A DNA stretch of 64,000 nt, taken from positions 1 through 64,000 of the forward strand of contig JAHBZV010000008.1 in assembly GCA_019635275.1 (NCBI GenBank). The letters run 5' to 3'. Every line of letters begins with the position of its first letter. Within the stretch, counting starts at the first letter, position 1. Positions 14,363-24,305 of this stretch are shown piece by piece. Source of the DNA: Burkholderiaceae bacterium (lineage in GTDB: Bacteria > Pseudomonadota > Gammaproteobacteria > Burkholderiales > Burkholderiaceae_E). The notes beneath the pieces were generated by a model. The model made no database searches, was not told the origin of the DNA, and was given only the letters and a program-made list of their open reading frames with translations. The position numbers and the translations under genes were made by a program.

Positions 14363-17137
14363 ATGTGGGAGATCTACGCCTACCAGAACGCCGACAGCCT
14401 GTTCGGCATCTTCAACGCTGCGGCAACCATCCACGGCTCTGGCGACTACATGGCGGCGGTCGCCGCCGTGGCCTTCTGCGGGTTCATCGCGGCGCTGGTG
14501 GCCTACGCCTTCGCGCCCGAGAAGCTGCAGGGCTGGAAGTGGCTGGCCACGGTGCTGCTGGTGTTCTCCGTCCTCATCGTGCCGCGGGTGACCGTGGGCG
14601 TCGTCGACAAGACCGGCGGATCCGCCGTCAAGGTGGTGGCCAACGTCCCCTTCGGCGTGGCCTTTCTCGGCAGTGTCACCAGTACGGTCGGGCACACGCT
14701 CACGGGCCTGTTCGAGACGGCCTTCCAGGTCATCCCGGGTGTCGGCGCCCTTCCGAGCGAACTGAGCTACGAGAAGAACGGCCTGATGTTCGGCAACCGC
14801 CTCATCCGGGAGACAGGCGGCGTCGCCTTCCAGGATCCGAACTTCCGCACGGATCTGGTCAACTTCATCCACAACTGCACGATGTACGACCTGATCGACG
14901 GCACGGTCGATCCGGGCACATTCTCCAGCTCGGACGACGTGTGGGCGCTGATGGCATCGCCCAACCCGGCCCGCTTCACGACCCTGACCAGCGCCGGCGG
15001 CTCGATCACCGTCGACACCTGCCCGAACGCCTACACGAACCTCAACGGCCGGCTCCCGGCGCAGCTGACCCGCATCCAGGGCAAGCTCGCCTTCCAGCTG
15101 AATCCGACGCTGCCGGCTGCGGCCGCCAATGCCGCCATTGCCGGGCAAATCCAGCAGGCCTACCTGAAGAACAGCATCGCGACCGCGGCCGCGACGGCGG
15201 CCGACCTGATCCGCCAGAACGCAGTGCTGAATGCGATCAACGACACCAGCAACATCATCGGTCAGAAGGTGAACGACCCGGCGGCCATGGTGCTGGCCGT
15301 CGGGCGGGCGCAGTCCGTGGCGCAGCAGAACGCGGCCTGGCTGAACGCAGGCAAGGTCGCCGAGCAGGCGCTGCCGGTGTTCCGCAACGTGATCGAGGCC
15401 ATCACCTACGCGCTGTTCCCCCTTCTCGTCCTGCTGATGCTGCTGACCAGCGGGCGCGAGACCATGCTGGCCTTCAAGGGCTATGCCGCGGTGCTGATCT
15501 GGATCCAGCTTTGGCCACCGCTGTATGCCGTGCTCAACTACATGGCATCCATCTATGCCGCCTACGACCTCGCGGCAGCAGCCGACCTTGGCAGCGGCGC
15601 CAAGGCTCTGTCGCTGCAGACGGCATCGACGATCTACTCCCGGGCGATCTCCGGCGAGGCCGTTGTCGGCTACCTCGCCATCAGCATCCCGTTCATCGCC
15701 TGGGCCGCGCTCAAGCGGATGGAGACCTTTGGCACCGCGCTGGTGGGCGGCCTCTCGGGCCTGCAGTCGATGGTGGCCGGCGCGACGGCAGGTGCCGCCG
15801 CTGGCAACCTGAGCATGGGCAATGTCTCGATGGACCAGATCCGGCTCGCGCCGAACCGGACGTCCGCGTTCATGAGCAACTGGCAGAACGACATCAGTGG
15901 CAACACCTTTTCGTCGAACACGCTGACCGGCCGGACCGCCGTCAGCTTGCTGCGCAACCAGGGCTACGCGTCCCGGGTCGTATCGATGCGCGTGAGCGAG
16001 CAGGACGTGCAGGACGCCAGCCGCCAGGTCGACGCAGCCCGCAGCGAAGCGGTCGCTGCCAGCACCGAACGTTCGGCGGTGCTGTCCGAGGCATTCACCA
16101 AGGGCTTGGCAAAGCTGAAGTCATCGCGGAGCAGCACGGGGTCGACATCCAGCAGCTTCGAGCAGTTGGGGCAAACCATCGATCGGCTGGATCAGATCTC
16201 CCGAAGCGTTTCCGAGTCCACTGGGCTGACACAGTCTCAGGTTGCTCGCATTGCGCTTGGCGTTACAGGTCACGCCGGATTCAATGCGCGGTTCGTTGGC
16301 GCCCAACTGAACGCGAGTGCAGACAAGACCTACCTGTCCGGACTGAGTGCAGACGAGCGGAAGGTGCTTGGTGCGCTCACGTCCGAGCAGGCCTCGGAGT
16401 TCAAGCAGTTCGGCGATCGTGTGTCGCGCGACAGTTCCGTCGCGAGCCTTGTAGCCACCGATGCTCGCGAAGCACGCGAACTGTCGTCGAGGATCGCCAC
16501 CACAACCGCACGCTCCGCCCGCGCAGATGCTTCCCTTGCCGACCGCACCGCGTTCTCTGAGCGGCTTGCCGTGGCCAGGGAGAGAGGCGATTCGATTTCA
16601 ATCGACATTGCGCAGGATCCCTACAACCTGGCGATGTTCACTCGGTACGCTGAACAGTACGGTGGTACGAGCGCGTCCGCTCAACAACTGCTGAGCGCTG
16701 AACTTGCCCGACAGGCGCTGGCTCCAACCCGAAACTTCAGCGACGGCACTGGCATGCCGTCATCCTTCGACGACGTCCGTCATCTGTACACGACCAACAG
16801 CGGCGACCCGCGCGTCACGCCGGACATTGACGCTACATATCGAAGAGCGACGGGCGCGGTTCGTCAGGCTCCTTTTCCAGTCGATCCACCGGCACAACCT
16901 GCGCCCGAACCAAGCGACGCTCGCCAGCAGATTCAGACGTCGTCGGACGATCTCCGTGGCCGGACTGCTGCTCTACGGCAAGAGTTCGATGACGAGCGGA
17001 GCCCCGGGCGCGCCGACGACGGCACGATTTCCCCACGGCAGTCGCTGTTCAAAGGCACCGCAAGGCAAGTGGCTCGGGACGCGGCCGAGACCTTCCAAGA
17101 TGCCAAAGACGCAGTGAAGGGGATCATCAAGCGGTAG
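14363..17137 (+). CDS. traG: TraG-type conjugal transfer protein (mating-pair formation)
   Basis: The product is 924 residues, close to the length of F-type TraG (about 940). The N-terminal TraG_N region has membrane segments near residues 30-52 and 58-78, a periplasmic part with two cysteines (IHNCTMYD, VDTCPNAY), and more membrane segments around 350-395 and 435-450. The C-terminal 450 residues are Ser/Ala/Gln-rich, probably exposed and partly coiled. F-type TraG acts in pilus assembly and mating-pair stabilisation and can take part in entry exclusion. GGAG stands about 8 bases before the ATG. No other tra gene is visible; its usual upstream partner traH is replaced by the IS91 element. Confidence 0.85.
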   Translation: MWEIYAYQNADSLFGIFNAAATIHGSGDYMAAVAAVAFCGFIAALVAYAFAPEKLQGWKWLATVLLVFSVLIVPRVTVGVVDKTGGSAVKVVANVPFGVAFLGSVTSTVGHTLTGLFETAFQVIPGVGALPSELSYEKNGLMFGNRLIRETGGVAFQDPNFRTDLVNFIHNCTMYDLIDGTVDPGTFSSSDDVWALMASPNPARFTTLTSAGGSITVDTCPNAYTNLNGRLPAQLTRIQGKLAFQLNPTLPAAAANAAIAGQIQQAYLKNSIATAAATAADLIRQNAVLNAINDTSNIIGQKVNDPAAMVLAVGRAQSVAQQNAAWLNAGKVAEQALPVFRNVIEAITYALFPLLVLLMLLTSGRETMLAFKGYAAVLIWIQLWPPLYAVLNYMASIYAAYDLAAAADLGSGAKALSLQTASTIYSRAISGEAVVGYLAISIPFIAWAALKRMETFGTALVGGLSGLQSMVAGATAGAAAGNLSMGNVSMDQIRLAPNRTSAFMSNWQNDISGNTFSSNTLTGRTAVSLLRNQGYASRVVSMRVSEQDVQDASRQVDAARSEAVAASTERSAVLSEAFTKGLAKLKSSRSSTGSTSSSFEQLGQTIDRLDQISRSVSESTGLTQSQVARIALGVTGHAGFNARFVGAQLNASADKTYLSGLSADERKVLGALTSEQASEFKQFGDRVSRDSSVASLVATDAREARELSSRIATTTARSARADASLADRTAFSERLAVARERGDSISIDIAQDPYNLAMFTRYAEQYGGTSASAQQLLSAELARQALAPTRNFSDGTGMPSSFDDVRHLYTTNSGDPRVTPDIDATYRRATGAVRQAPFPVDPPAQPAPEPSDARQQIQTSSDDLRGRTAALRQEFDDERSPGRADDGTISPRQSLFKGTARQVARDAAETFQDAKDAVKGIIKR

Positions 17138-17542
17138 TCAATCTTGCCCGCGAGATGGCGGGTCCCCCTCAGGCGGCTTCATGAAGGGTGGGTGTCCCTT
17201 GTCGCGCCAGTAGTTGGCCGCGAGGTCCTCGGAAGTCACGCCGGAACCTGGAATCGCGCCTCCTGTAGACGTGTTTGACCCCTTGATGCCTCCGAGCTTG
17301 AGGACCGCCCCGCCGATCGCAGCGCCGATCAACGCGCCGACACCGGCGAGAACAAGCCTTGTCGCACTGTCCTCACCGCTGCCGGTTGCGAAGCCTGCGA
17401 TTGCACCCGCAGCGACGATCGCAAGGAAGAGAGCCAGTCGCAAGTCGAGCCTCCTGCGATTCAGTGGAAGAAATTGCAGCATCAGGGTACTGCCAACGCC
17501 GGCGTTGTAGACGATGCTTGACTGCAACATCCGCATCCCCAA
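17138..17542 (-). CDS. Small membrane protein of unknown function
   Basis: Up to 134 residues; a later ATG (residue 21, MLQFLPLNRRR) is an equally likely start. Two hydrophobic segments are visible: ALFLAIVAAGAIAGFATGSG, then VLAGVGALIGAAIGGAVLKL, which has a glycine-zipper pattern. The C-terminal 45 residues are polar and proline-rich. The stop lies directly next to the stop of traG (convergent, no gap), and the integrase ends 7 bases behind its start. Similar small membrane proteins occur beside traG in conjugative elements, but I do not recognise this one. Could play a part in exclusion or be unrelated. Confidence 0.55.
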   Translation of the reverse strand: MGMRMLQSSIVYNAGVGSTLMLQFLPLNRRRLDLRLALFLAIVAAGAIAGFATGSGEDSATRLVLAGVGALIGAAIGGAVLKLGGIKGSNTSTGGAIPGSGVTSEDLAANYWRDKGHPPFMKPPEGDPPSRGQD

Positions 17543-17548
17543 GTCGCT

Positions 17549-18814
17549 TCATGCGGTCACGCGGTGCTCACGACCTTCAGAAGACACCGTTGAGCCAGCG
17601 ACGGATGCGCTGGCCAATCGATCGATCTGATCCGCCAGGTATTGGAGCGCGCGCCGCCGCTCGTCAGCCATTTCGTGATGGTGATAGGCGGCCGTCACCT
17701 TGTTTCGCTCGGCATGCGCCAGTAGAAGCTCGACCACCTCGCGGCTGAATCCGTGCTCGCGGAGCAAGGTCGCCGCCGTACCTCGGGTCCCATGGGGCGA
17801 GAAGTCCGGAACGCCGAAGTCGAGTCGCTTGAAGAAGTGGTTCAGCGTAGCGTCGCCGAGCGGCACCGCCGCACGAAGAACCGACGGGAACACGTAGGCC
17901 TGCGGTTCGGAGCCGAATGCCTTCAGCAGCCCGAGGAGTTCCAGTGCCTGTCGGGAAAGGTAGACACGGTGCGGCGCCTTCATCTTCATGCGCTCGGCCG
18001 GGATGTCCCACTGGGCCCGCTCTAGGTCGAACTCGCGCCACCGGGCTCGCAGCACCTCTGACTTGCGGCACATCGTGTACATGAGCATCCTGGTGGCAGC
18101 GATGGTCACGAAGTGCGCGCCTTGTTTCGCCACCGACCGCCAGAAGGCGCCCAGTTCTGGCTCGGTCAGATGCCGGTGGTGCTCGGCAGCAGGCACCTCG
18201 ATGACGCCTCGCAGTGGCAAGGCCGGGTTGACCTCGACCAGCAGCTTCTGGATCGCGTAGTTGTAGATCTGCTGAATCTGCTGCCTGACGCCTTCGGCTG
18301 TTTTCGGCGTCGCTCTCCGAGCCTCGATGATCTCAAGGACATCAGCCGGCCGAACTGCACTGAGGGGCTTGCTGCCGATCTCGGGCCACACGAACCTCTC
18401 CAGTCTTGACTCAACCTGGCGTCGGTAGGTTTCCGACTTGGTCACCAAGCGCTCCCGGATCCAGCGGCGCGAAAACGACTCGAAGTCGTCGCCTGTCGCT
18501 CGGACTTCCGCAGATCGCTCACGACGTGCACTCTCTTGCTGCCGACGGGCATCGAGCGGGTCGATGCCACGCTCAAGCATCGCCCGCATCTCAAAGTGCC
18601 TCTCTCGAGCATCGGCGACGCCGACCTCCGGGAACTTCCCGATCGTGATCTCTCGGCGGCTTCCGCCAAAACGGTACTGGTAGCGCCAAGTCTTCAGCCC
18701 GGCGGCGCTGACCTCGACGAACAAGCCCCCACCGTCAGTGAGCTTGTACAGGCGAGAGCGCAGCTTCGCGCTGCTGATCCGGGTCGGGGTCAGGGAGTAG
18801 TTGCAGAGTCTCAT
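17549..18814 (-). CDS. int: Tyrosine recombinase (island integrase)
   Basis: The product is 421 residues. The N-terminal DUF4102-type arm-binding domain (LYKLTDGGGLFVEVSAAGLK, TWRYQYRF, ITIGKFPEVGVADAR) is followed by a core-binding domain and the catalytic domain. The catalytic residues visible are Arg in CRKSEVLRARW, the HGTRGTAATLL box (H-x-x-R), His in LLLAHAERN and Tyr in VTAAYHHHEM. This is the P4-like island integrase family. The ATG at 18814 was chosen because the family starts just before the DUF4102 motif; longer frames upstream run through a hairpin. It reads away from icd and lies 200 bases from its end. Confidence 0.93.
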   Translation of the reverse strand: MRLCNYSLTPTRISSAKLRSRLYKLTDGGGLFVEVSAAGLKTWRYQYRFGGSRREITIGKFPEVGVADARERHFEMRAMLERGIDPLDARRQQESARRERSAEVRATGDDFESFSRRWIRERLVTKSETYRRQVESRLERFVWPEIGSKPLSAVRPADVLEIIEARRATPKTAEGVRQQIQQIYNYAIQKLLVEVNPALPLRGVIEVPAAEHHRHLTEPELGAFWRSVAKQGAHFVTIAATRMLMYTMCRKSEVLRARWREFDLERAQWDIPAERMKMKAPHRVYLSRQALELLGLLKAFGSEPQAYVFPSVLRAAVPLGDATLNHFFKRLDFGVPDFSPHGTRGTAATLLREHGFSREVVELLLAHAERNKVTAAYHHHEMADERRRALQYLADQIDRLASASVAGSTVSSEGREHRVTA

Positions 18815-18843
18815 GCGGGGTCTCACAAGGGCAGTTGGCGGCC

Positions 18844-18878
18844 CCCTCCAAATGGAGGAATTTGGAGGGTTTTTCTCC
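18844..18878 (+). terminator. Perfect hairpin with T-run in front of the integrase
   Basis: A 10-bp perfect inverted repeat (18844-18853, 18860-18869; CCCTCCAAAT and complement) with a 6-base loop is followed on the + strand by TTTTTCTCC. It has the form of an intrinsic terminator for + strand transcription. On the minus strand it lies about 30 bases upstream of the integrase start, in its leader, and could also act as a control hairpin or recombinase arm site. Confidence 0.6.
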
Positions 18879-18940
18879 TCTCCACCCGCCTTTAGGTACG
18901 CCAAAAGGGCGGGATTTCGTGGTCTGCCGTGAGACGTGCT

Positions 18941-18982
18941 GAAAAGACAAAGCCCCTGATTTCTTCAACAACATCAGGGGCT
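18941..18982 (-). terminator. Intrinsic terminator of icd
   Basis: Arms 18951-18960 and 18973-18982 (AGCCCCTGAT and complement) form a 10-bp stem with a 12-base loop. On the minus strand the stem is followed by TTGTCTTTTC. It lies about 33 bases behind the icd stop. As this is the border between island and chromosome, the attachment site probably lies in or near it. Confidence 0.7.
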
Positions 18983-19014
18983 TGCGGGGCGTCAAGAGAC
19001 GCTCTGGAGCGAGA

Positions 19015-20268
<1,254 letters not shown>

Positions 20269-20360
20269 GCCGGAGATTCCTCGTGGGAAGTGGGCGAATT
20301 CGCAATTATGCCGCAGCGTCGCGGCTTTTCCCGCGCGGCGATCGCGGGCACCATGGCGCG

Positions 20361-20972
20361 ATGAAGACGATTCCGGAGGCGCCTGGCGCCGACTCTGCGA
20401 AGGCCCTCGACGCCGCCCCCGCAAGCGCGCGCCGCGCCCGATCCGCCAACGCGACCGGCGCGGCGCCGGCCCACCCGCCTCGCGGGCGCCGCCTGCTTCC
20501 TTTGCGGCGACTGCTCGCCGGTGCCGGCGTGGCCGCGCTGATTGCCGCGCCGCTCGCTGCCCTCGGGCAGGCTGCGCCGCAGCCGAAGCTGCCGGTGGTG
20601 CGGTTGCAGGCCGGCATGCACATCGTGCTCGCCGAAGTGGCGGCCACGCCGCAGTCGCGCGAGATCGGGCTGATGATGCGCGAGCGGCTCGGGCCGAACG
20701 AAGGGATGCTGTTCGTGTTCGAGGAACCGCGCGCGTATTGCTTCTGGATGCGCAACACGCTGCTGCCGTTGTCGATCGCCTTCCTCGACGACGACGGCCG
20801 GATCGTCAACATCGCGGACATGAAGCCGCGCAGCGAGGACAGCCACTGCGCGGCCGCGCCGGTGCGCTTCGCGCTCGAGATGGAAAAGGGATGGTTTGCC
20901 CGGCGCGCGCTCGCGCCCGGCGCGCAGCTGGCCAATCCGGACGTCTTCCCGGGGCAGGCGCGGCGACGCTGA
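20361..20972 (+). CDS. DUF192 family secreted protein
   Basis: The product is 203 residues. The first 70 residues contain an Ala/Arg-rich stretch and one hydrophobic segment ([19 protein letters not shown]), probably a signal peptide or anchor, although the positively charged N-terminal extension is unusually long (about 45 residues). The DUF192 domain follows: [54 protein letters not shown] and IADMKP. Its function is unknown. The gene is divergent from icd with 92 bases between the starts. A later internal start would give a normal signal peptide length. Confidence 0.85.
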   Translation: MKTIPEAPGADSAKALDAAPASARRARSANATGAAPAHPPRGRRLLPLRRLLAGAGVAALIAAPLAALGQAAPQPKLPVVRLQAGMHIVLAEVAATPQSREIGLMMRERLGPNEGMLFVFEEPRAYCFWMRNTLLPLSIAFLDDDGRIVNIADMKPRSEDSHCAAAPVRFALEMEKGWFARRALAPGAQLANPDVFPGQARRR

Positions 20973-20996
20973 GGCGCGCCGCCGCGCGGGCCCGGC

Positions 20997-21248
20997 TCAG
21001 CCGGCCTTGCGGAAGAACTTGCCGTAGACCCAGAGCACCACGATCGCGCCGATCACCGACGCGATGAAGCCGGCGCTGGCGCCCGGCGGGTACCAGCCGG
21101 CCGCCTGCCCGACGAAGGTCGCGACGAACGAGCCGACGATCCCGAGCAGCATCGTGACGATGAGGCCGCCACCCTGCGTGCCCGGCATGATGAACTTGGC
21201 GACGGCGCCGATGACCAGTCCGATGATCGCGGTCCAGATCAGGCCCAT
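20997..21248 (-). CDS. GlsB/YeaQ/YmgE family membrane protein
   Basis: The product is 83 residues, normal for the transglycosylase-associated protein family. Three membrane segments are visible: IWTAIIGLVIGAVAKFIMPG, then TMLLGIVGSFVATFVGQAAG, then FIASVIGAIVVLWVYGKFF. The family is linked to stress responses, but its molecular role is unknown. The gene is in the same direction as sodB, 13 bases downstream of it, so the two may be co-transcribed. Confidence 0.9.
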   Translation of the reverse strand: MGLIWTAIIGLVIGAVAKFIMPGTQGGGLIVTMLLGIVGSFVATFVGQAAGWYPPGASAGFIASVIGAIVVLWVYGKFFRKAG

Positions 21249-21261
21249 GGCAGCGCTCCCG

Positions 21262-21843
21262 TCAGCCGAAGTTCTTCGCGGCGAAATCCCAGTTCGCGAG
21301 ACTGTTCAGGAACGTCTCGACGAACTTCGGGCGCGCGTTGCGATAGTCGATGTAGTACGCGTGCTCCCAGACGTCGATCGTCAGCAGCGCGCGATCGGCC
21401 GTGGTGAGCGTCGTCGCCGCGTTGCTCGTGTTGACGATGTCGACCGAGCCGTCGGGCTTCTTCACGAGCCAGGTCCAGCCCGAGCCGAAGTTGCCGACCG
21501 CGCTCTTCGTGAACGCTTCCCTGAACGCCGCGAACGAGCCCCACTTGCGGGAGATCGCGTCGGCCAGCGCGCCCTTGGGCTCGCCGCCGCCGCCCGGCTT
21601 CATGCTGGACCAGAAGAAGGTGTGGTTCCAGACCTGGGCCGAGTTGTTGAACACGCCACCCGAGGACTTCTTCACGATGTCCTCGAGGCCGAGGTTCTCG
21701 AATTCGGTCCCCTTGATCAGGTTGTTCAGGTTGGTCACGTAGGCCTGGTGGTGCTTGCCGTAGTGGTACTCGAAGGTCTCCTTCGAGATGTGCGGCGCGA
21801 GTGCATCCATCGCGTACGGCAGCGCCGGGAGGGTGTGTTCCAT
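21262..21843 (-). CDS. sodB: Superoxide dismutase, Fe type
   Basis: The product is 193 residues. It converts superoxide to oxygen and hydrogen peroxide in the cytoplasm. The four metal ligands are visible: His27 (EYHYGKHH), His74 (WNHTFFW), Asp157 and His161 ([10 protein letters not shown]). The motif [15 protein letters not shown] with Gln70 points to the iron type; metal choice cannot be settled from sequence alone. Complete and without signal peptide. Confidence 0.97.
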   Translation of the reverse strand: MEHTLPALPYAMDALAPHISKETFEYHYGKHHQAYVTNLNNLIKGTEFENLGLEDIVKKSSGGVFNNSAQVWNHTFFWSSMKPGGGGEPKGALADAISRKWGSFAAFREAFTKSAVGNFGSGWTWLVKKPDGSVDIVNTSNAATTLTTADRALLTIDVWEHAYYIDYRNARPKFVETFLNSLANWDFAAKNFG

Positions 21844-21972
21844 GGTCGTTATCCTTGTCGTTCGGGTGAAGTCGCAGCGCGGGCCTGGCGCGCGCCGGAG
21901 CCGTCGATTCTAGGACGAAAGCGCGGCGCCGGCCAACGCGGCCACCCCGCCGTGCGGGTCAAGCCGCAAGCG

Positions 21973-23331
21973 TCACGCCGGGCCTTCGGGCAAGGCGTCG
22001 CGCACCTCGACGCGAAGCGCGCCGCGCGCCAGCGTCACCGACAACGCGTCGCCGACGGCAGTTTCGGCACTGGCGCGAACGACCTGGCCCGAGCGGTCCT
22101 GCACGATCGCGTACCCGCGCTCGAGCACCGCCTGAGGGCTCACCAGCGCGAGCGATGCCGCGAGCCGCTCGACGCGCTCGTCGCGGCGCGAGCACTGCAC
22201 CTGCACCGCCCGCTGCAGCCCCTGGGTCGCGGCGTCGAGCCGATGCCCGGCGACGTCGACGCGCGGCGCGCGCAGGCCGGCGCGCAGCCGCTCGATGCGC
22301 ATCGCGCGCTGCTCGAGCGAGTGGCGGCCCGCCGCCACGACGCGCTGTGCGAGCGCGCGCAGCCTGAGCGCCCGCTCCTGCCACTGCGCCGACGGCGAAC
22401 GCAGCAGCCGCGCGCTGGTGTCGAGCCGCTGCTCGAGCGATTCGGCTCGCCGCGCCCACGCGCGGGCGATTCGCTCGCCGAGCACGCTCGCCGCCCGAAG
22501 CAGCTCGCGCTGGTCCGGGGCGGCCAGCGCAGCCGCCGCCGTCGGCGTCGGCGCGCGCTGGTCGGCCACGAAGTCGGCGATCGTGAAGTCGGTCTCGTGG
22601 CCGACGCCGCTCACCACCGGAATCGGTGAGGCGGCCACCGCGCGCGCGACCGCCTCGTCGTTGAATGCCCACAGGTCCTCGATCGAGCCGCCGCCGCGCA
22701 CCAGCAGCAGCACCCCGCATTCGCGCCGACGCGCCGCAGCCGCCAGCGCCGCGACGATCGCGGCCGGCGCGTCCACGCCCTGGACCGGCGTCGGATAGAC
22801 GACGACCGCCACGCCGGGCGAGCGCCTGCGCAGCGTCGTCAGCACGTCGCGCAACGCCGCCGCCTGCGGCGACGTGACGATGCCGACGGTGCGCGGCATG
22901 GCCGGCAGCGGTCGCTTGCGTTGCGCATCGAACAGCCCCTCGGCCTGCAGCCGCGCCTTCAGTTGCAGGAAGCGCTGGTACAGGTCTCCGGCGCCGGCGC
23001 GGCGCATCGACTCGACCGAGAGCTGGTAGTCGCCGCGCGGCTCGTACAGGGTCACCGATCCGCGGACCTCGACCCGGTCGCCCTCGCGCGGCGAGAAGTC
23101 GACGTACTGCGCGCGCCCGCGGAACATCACGGCCCGCACCTGCGCCGAGGCGTCCTTCAGCGTGAAGTACCAGTGCCCGCTGGCGGCCCGGGTCACGTTC
23201 GACAACTCGCCGGACACCCAGACGGGCGCGATACTGCGTTGCAACAACCCAGCAACCATGCGGTTGAGCTGGCCGACCGTGAGGATTTCCCGCGCCAATC
23301 CTTGGTTTGCGCCCGTGGATCCAGTATTCAT
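21973..23331 (-). CDS. xseA: Exodeoxyribonuclease VII large subunit
   Basis: The product is 452 residues. It is the catalytic subunit of the nuclease that degrades single-stranded DNA from both ends together with XseB. The N-terminal OB-fold (LTVGQLNRMVAGLL, VWVSGELSN, GHWYFTLKD) is followed by the nuclease domain with GIVTSPQAAALRDVLTTL, VYPTPVQG, VRGGGSIEDLWAFNDE and PVVSGVGHETDFTIADFVAD. The C-terminal half is an Arg/Ala-rich coiled region. It ends with VLERGYAIV and a short tail. The ATG at 23331 was chosen because the family begins just before this motif; the open frame upstream has no protein character. No xseB lies nearby. Confidence 0.95.
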   Translation of the reverse strand: MNTGSTGANQGLAREILTVGQLNRMVAGLLQRSIAPVWVSGELSNVTRAASGHWYFTLKDASAQVRAVMFRGRAQYVDFSPREGDRVEVRGSVTLYEPRGDYQLSVESMRRAGAGDLYQRFLQLKARLQAEGLFDAQRKRPLPAMPRTVGIVTSPQAAALRDVLTTLRRRSPGVAVVVYPTPVQGVDAPAAIVAALAAAARRRECGVLLLVRGGGSIEDLWAFNDEAVARAVAASPIPVVSGVGHETDFTIADFVADQRAPTPTAAAALAAPDQRELLRAASVLGERIARAWARRAESLEQRLDTSARLLRSPSAQWQERALRLRALAQRVVAAGRHSLEQRAMRIERLRAGLRAPRVDVAGHRLDAATQGLQRAVQVQCSRRDERVERLAASLALVSPQAVLERGYAIVQDRSGQVVRASAETAVGDALSVTLARGALRVEVRDALPEGPA

Positions 23332-23696
23332 GCGCCTTTCCGGTCGACAGCTTTCCACACGCTCGGCCCCTGCGTCGCGCCGCACGTCGAGCGCCGGCAG
23401 GCGCTGCAGTGCATGGTCCAAGTATATGATTCGCAGCGGTATTTCCGCTGCCCTGCAAATGGGCAATCGCGCGCGGCGAGCCAGGACGCGGGCCGGCGGC
23501 GGTTGTGCGGCGCGTTATTCACAAACTTGTCCACAGATTTCGCGTCGCGGCGCCGCCCGATTCGCCGTCCGGCGGCCGAACTTGCTCGTGTCCGCGAAAA
23601 GACCCGACAATTGCGGGCCAATTGCGGGCCCACTGCAGGCCGCAGCGGCGGGCTCCGGCGTTTGCGGGCCCCTTGACTGCCCCCTCGGAGAACGAA
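23332..23696. promoter_or_regulatory. Intergenic region between xseA and exbB
   Basis: These 365 bases contain no gene. Seen here: an AGTATA at about 23421-23426 (TATACT on the minus strand, possible -10 of xseA); a 7-bp inverted repeat GCAGCGG/CCGCTGC around 23433-23451; two DnaA-box-like nonamers in the same direction, TTATTCACA (23515-23523) and TTGTCCACA (23527-23535); and two exact 11-bp tandem copies of CAATTGCGGGC (23608-23618, 23619-23629) with a third weaker copy. No exbB promoter can be fixed. Confidence 0.5.
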
Positions 23697-24305
23697 TTGC
23701 TGTCCCTGATCCAGGCGGCCGGCTGGCCGGTGTGGTTTCTCATCATCGCTTCGGTCGCCGCGGTCGCGCTCATCATCGAACGATCGCTGTCGCTCAAGCG
23801 CGCCAAGGTCCTGCCGCCCGGCCTGCTCGAGGAGGTCGTCGCGCTGCGCCGCTCCCAGCCGATCACGCCGGAGTTGCTGAACAAGCTGGCGGCCAATTCG
23901 CCGCTGGGCCGGGTGATGGCGAGCGGACTCCGGCACGAGGCCGCCGGCCGCGAACTGATGAAGGAGGCCATGGAGGAGACCGGGCGCGCGGTGGCGCACG
24001 AGCTCGAGCGATACCTGTCGGCGCTGGGCACGATCGCGGCGACCGCGCCGCTGATGGGGCTGTTCGGAACCGTGGTCGGCATGATCGAGATCTTCGGGTC
24101 GCAGGCCCCCACCGGTGCGGCCAACCCCCAGCAGTTGGCCCACGGCATCTCGGTGGCGCTGTACAACACCGCGCTCGGCATCATGATCGCGATCCCCGCG
24201 ATGATCGCGTACCGCCACTTCCGCGCCCGCGTCGACAGCTACCTGGTCGAGATGGAGCAGCAGTCGCTGCGCCTGGTCGATACGCTGCGCAGCCTGCAGC
24301 GATGA
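23697..24305 (+). CDS. exbB: ExbB/TolQ-type proton channel subunit
   Basis: The product is 202 residues. ExbB and ExbD form the inner-membrane motor that uses the proton gradient to energise TonB. Three membrane segments are visible: WFLIIASVAAVALIIE near the start, then SALGTIAATAPLMGLFGTVV, then SVALYNTALGIMIAIPAMIA. The family signature LGLFGTVxGM appears as LMGLFGTVVGMIEIF. The TTG at 23697 is chosen because homologues begin with MLSxIQAAGWP; no ATG exists in this frame at a suitable place. The stop overlaps the exbD start (ATGA). No tonB gene is in the window. Confidence 0.92.
   Translation: MLSLIQAAGWPVWFLIIASVAAVALIIERSLSLKRAKVLPPGLLEEVVALRRSQPITPELLNKLAANSPLGRVMASGLRHEAAGRELMKEAMEETGRAVAHELERYLSALGTIAATAPLMGLFGTVVGMIEIFGSQAPTGAANPQQLAHGISVALYNTALGIMIAIPAMIAYRHFRARVDSYLVEMEQQSLRLVDTLRSLQR

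Larger units (their letters stand above)
1..18950. mobile_element. Right part of an integrated mobile island next to icd
   Basis: This stretch carries a tyrosine integrase (17549-18814), a TraG-type conjugation protein, an IS91-family element, a second traG fragment at its left end, several broken genes and a surface-fibre locus. From 19,015 on only housekeeping genes follow. The integrase gene next to the 3' end of icd is the usual layout for an element integrated at that gene. The left border is not in the window. Only one tra gene is visible, so the island is either a decayed element or the tail of a larger conjugative element. It may also be a composite: the 761-3358 segment looks like ordinary chromosomal genes trapped between accessory pieces. 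Confidence 0.6.

Noticed and set aside
18951..18982. tRNA remnant or tRNA attachment site at the island border
   Set aside because: The hairpin fits an intrinsic terminator. No T-loop, anticodon arm or acceptor end is visible.
23515..23535. Chromosomal replication origin
   Set aside because: Only two DnaA-box-like sites, no AT-rich unwinding region and none of the usual origin genes nearby.
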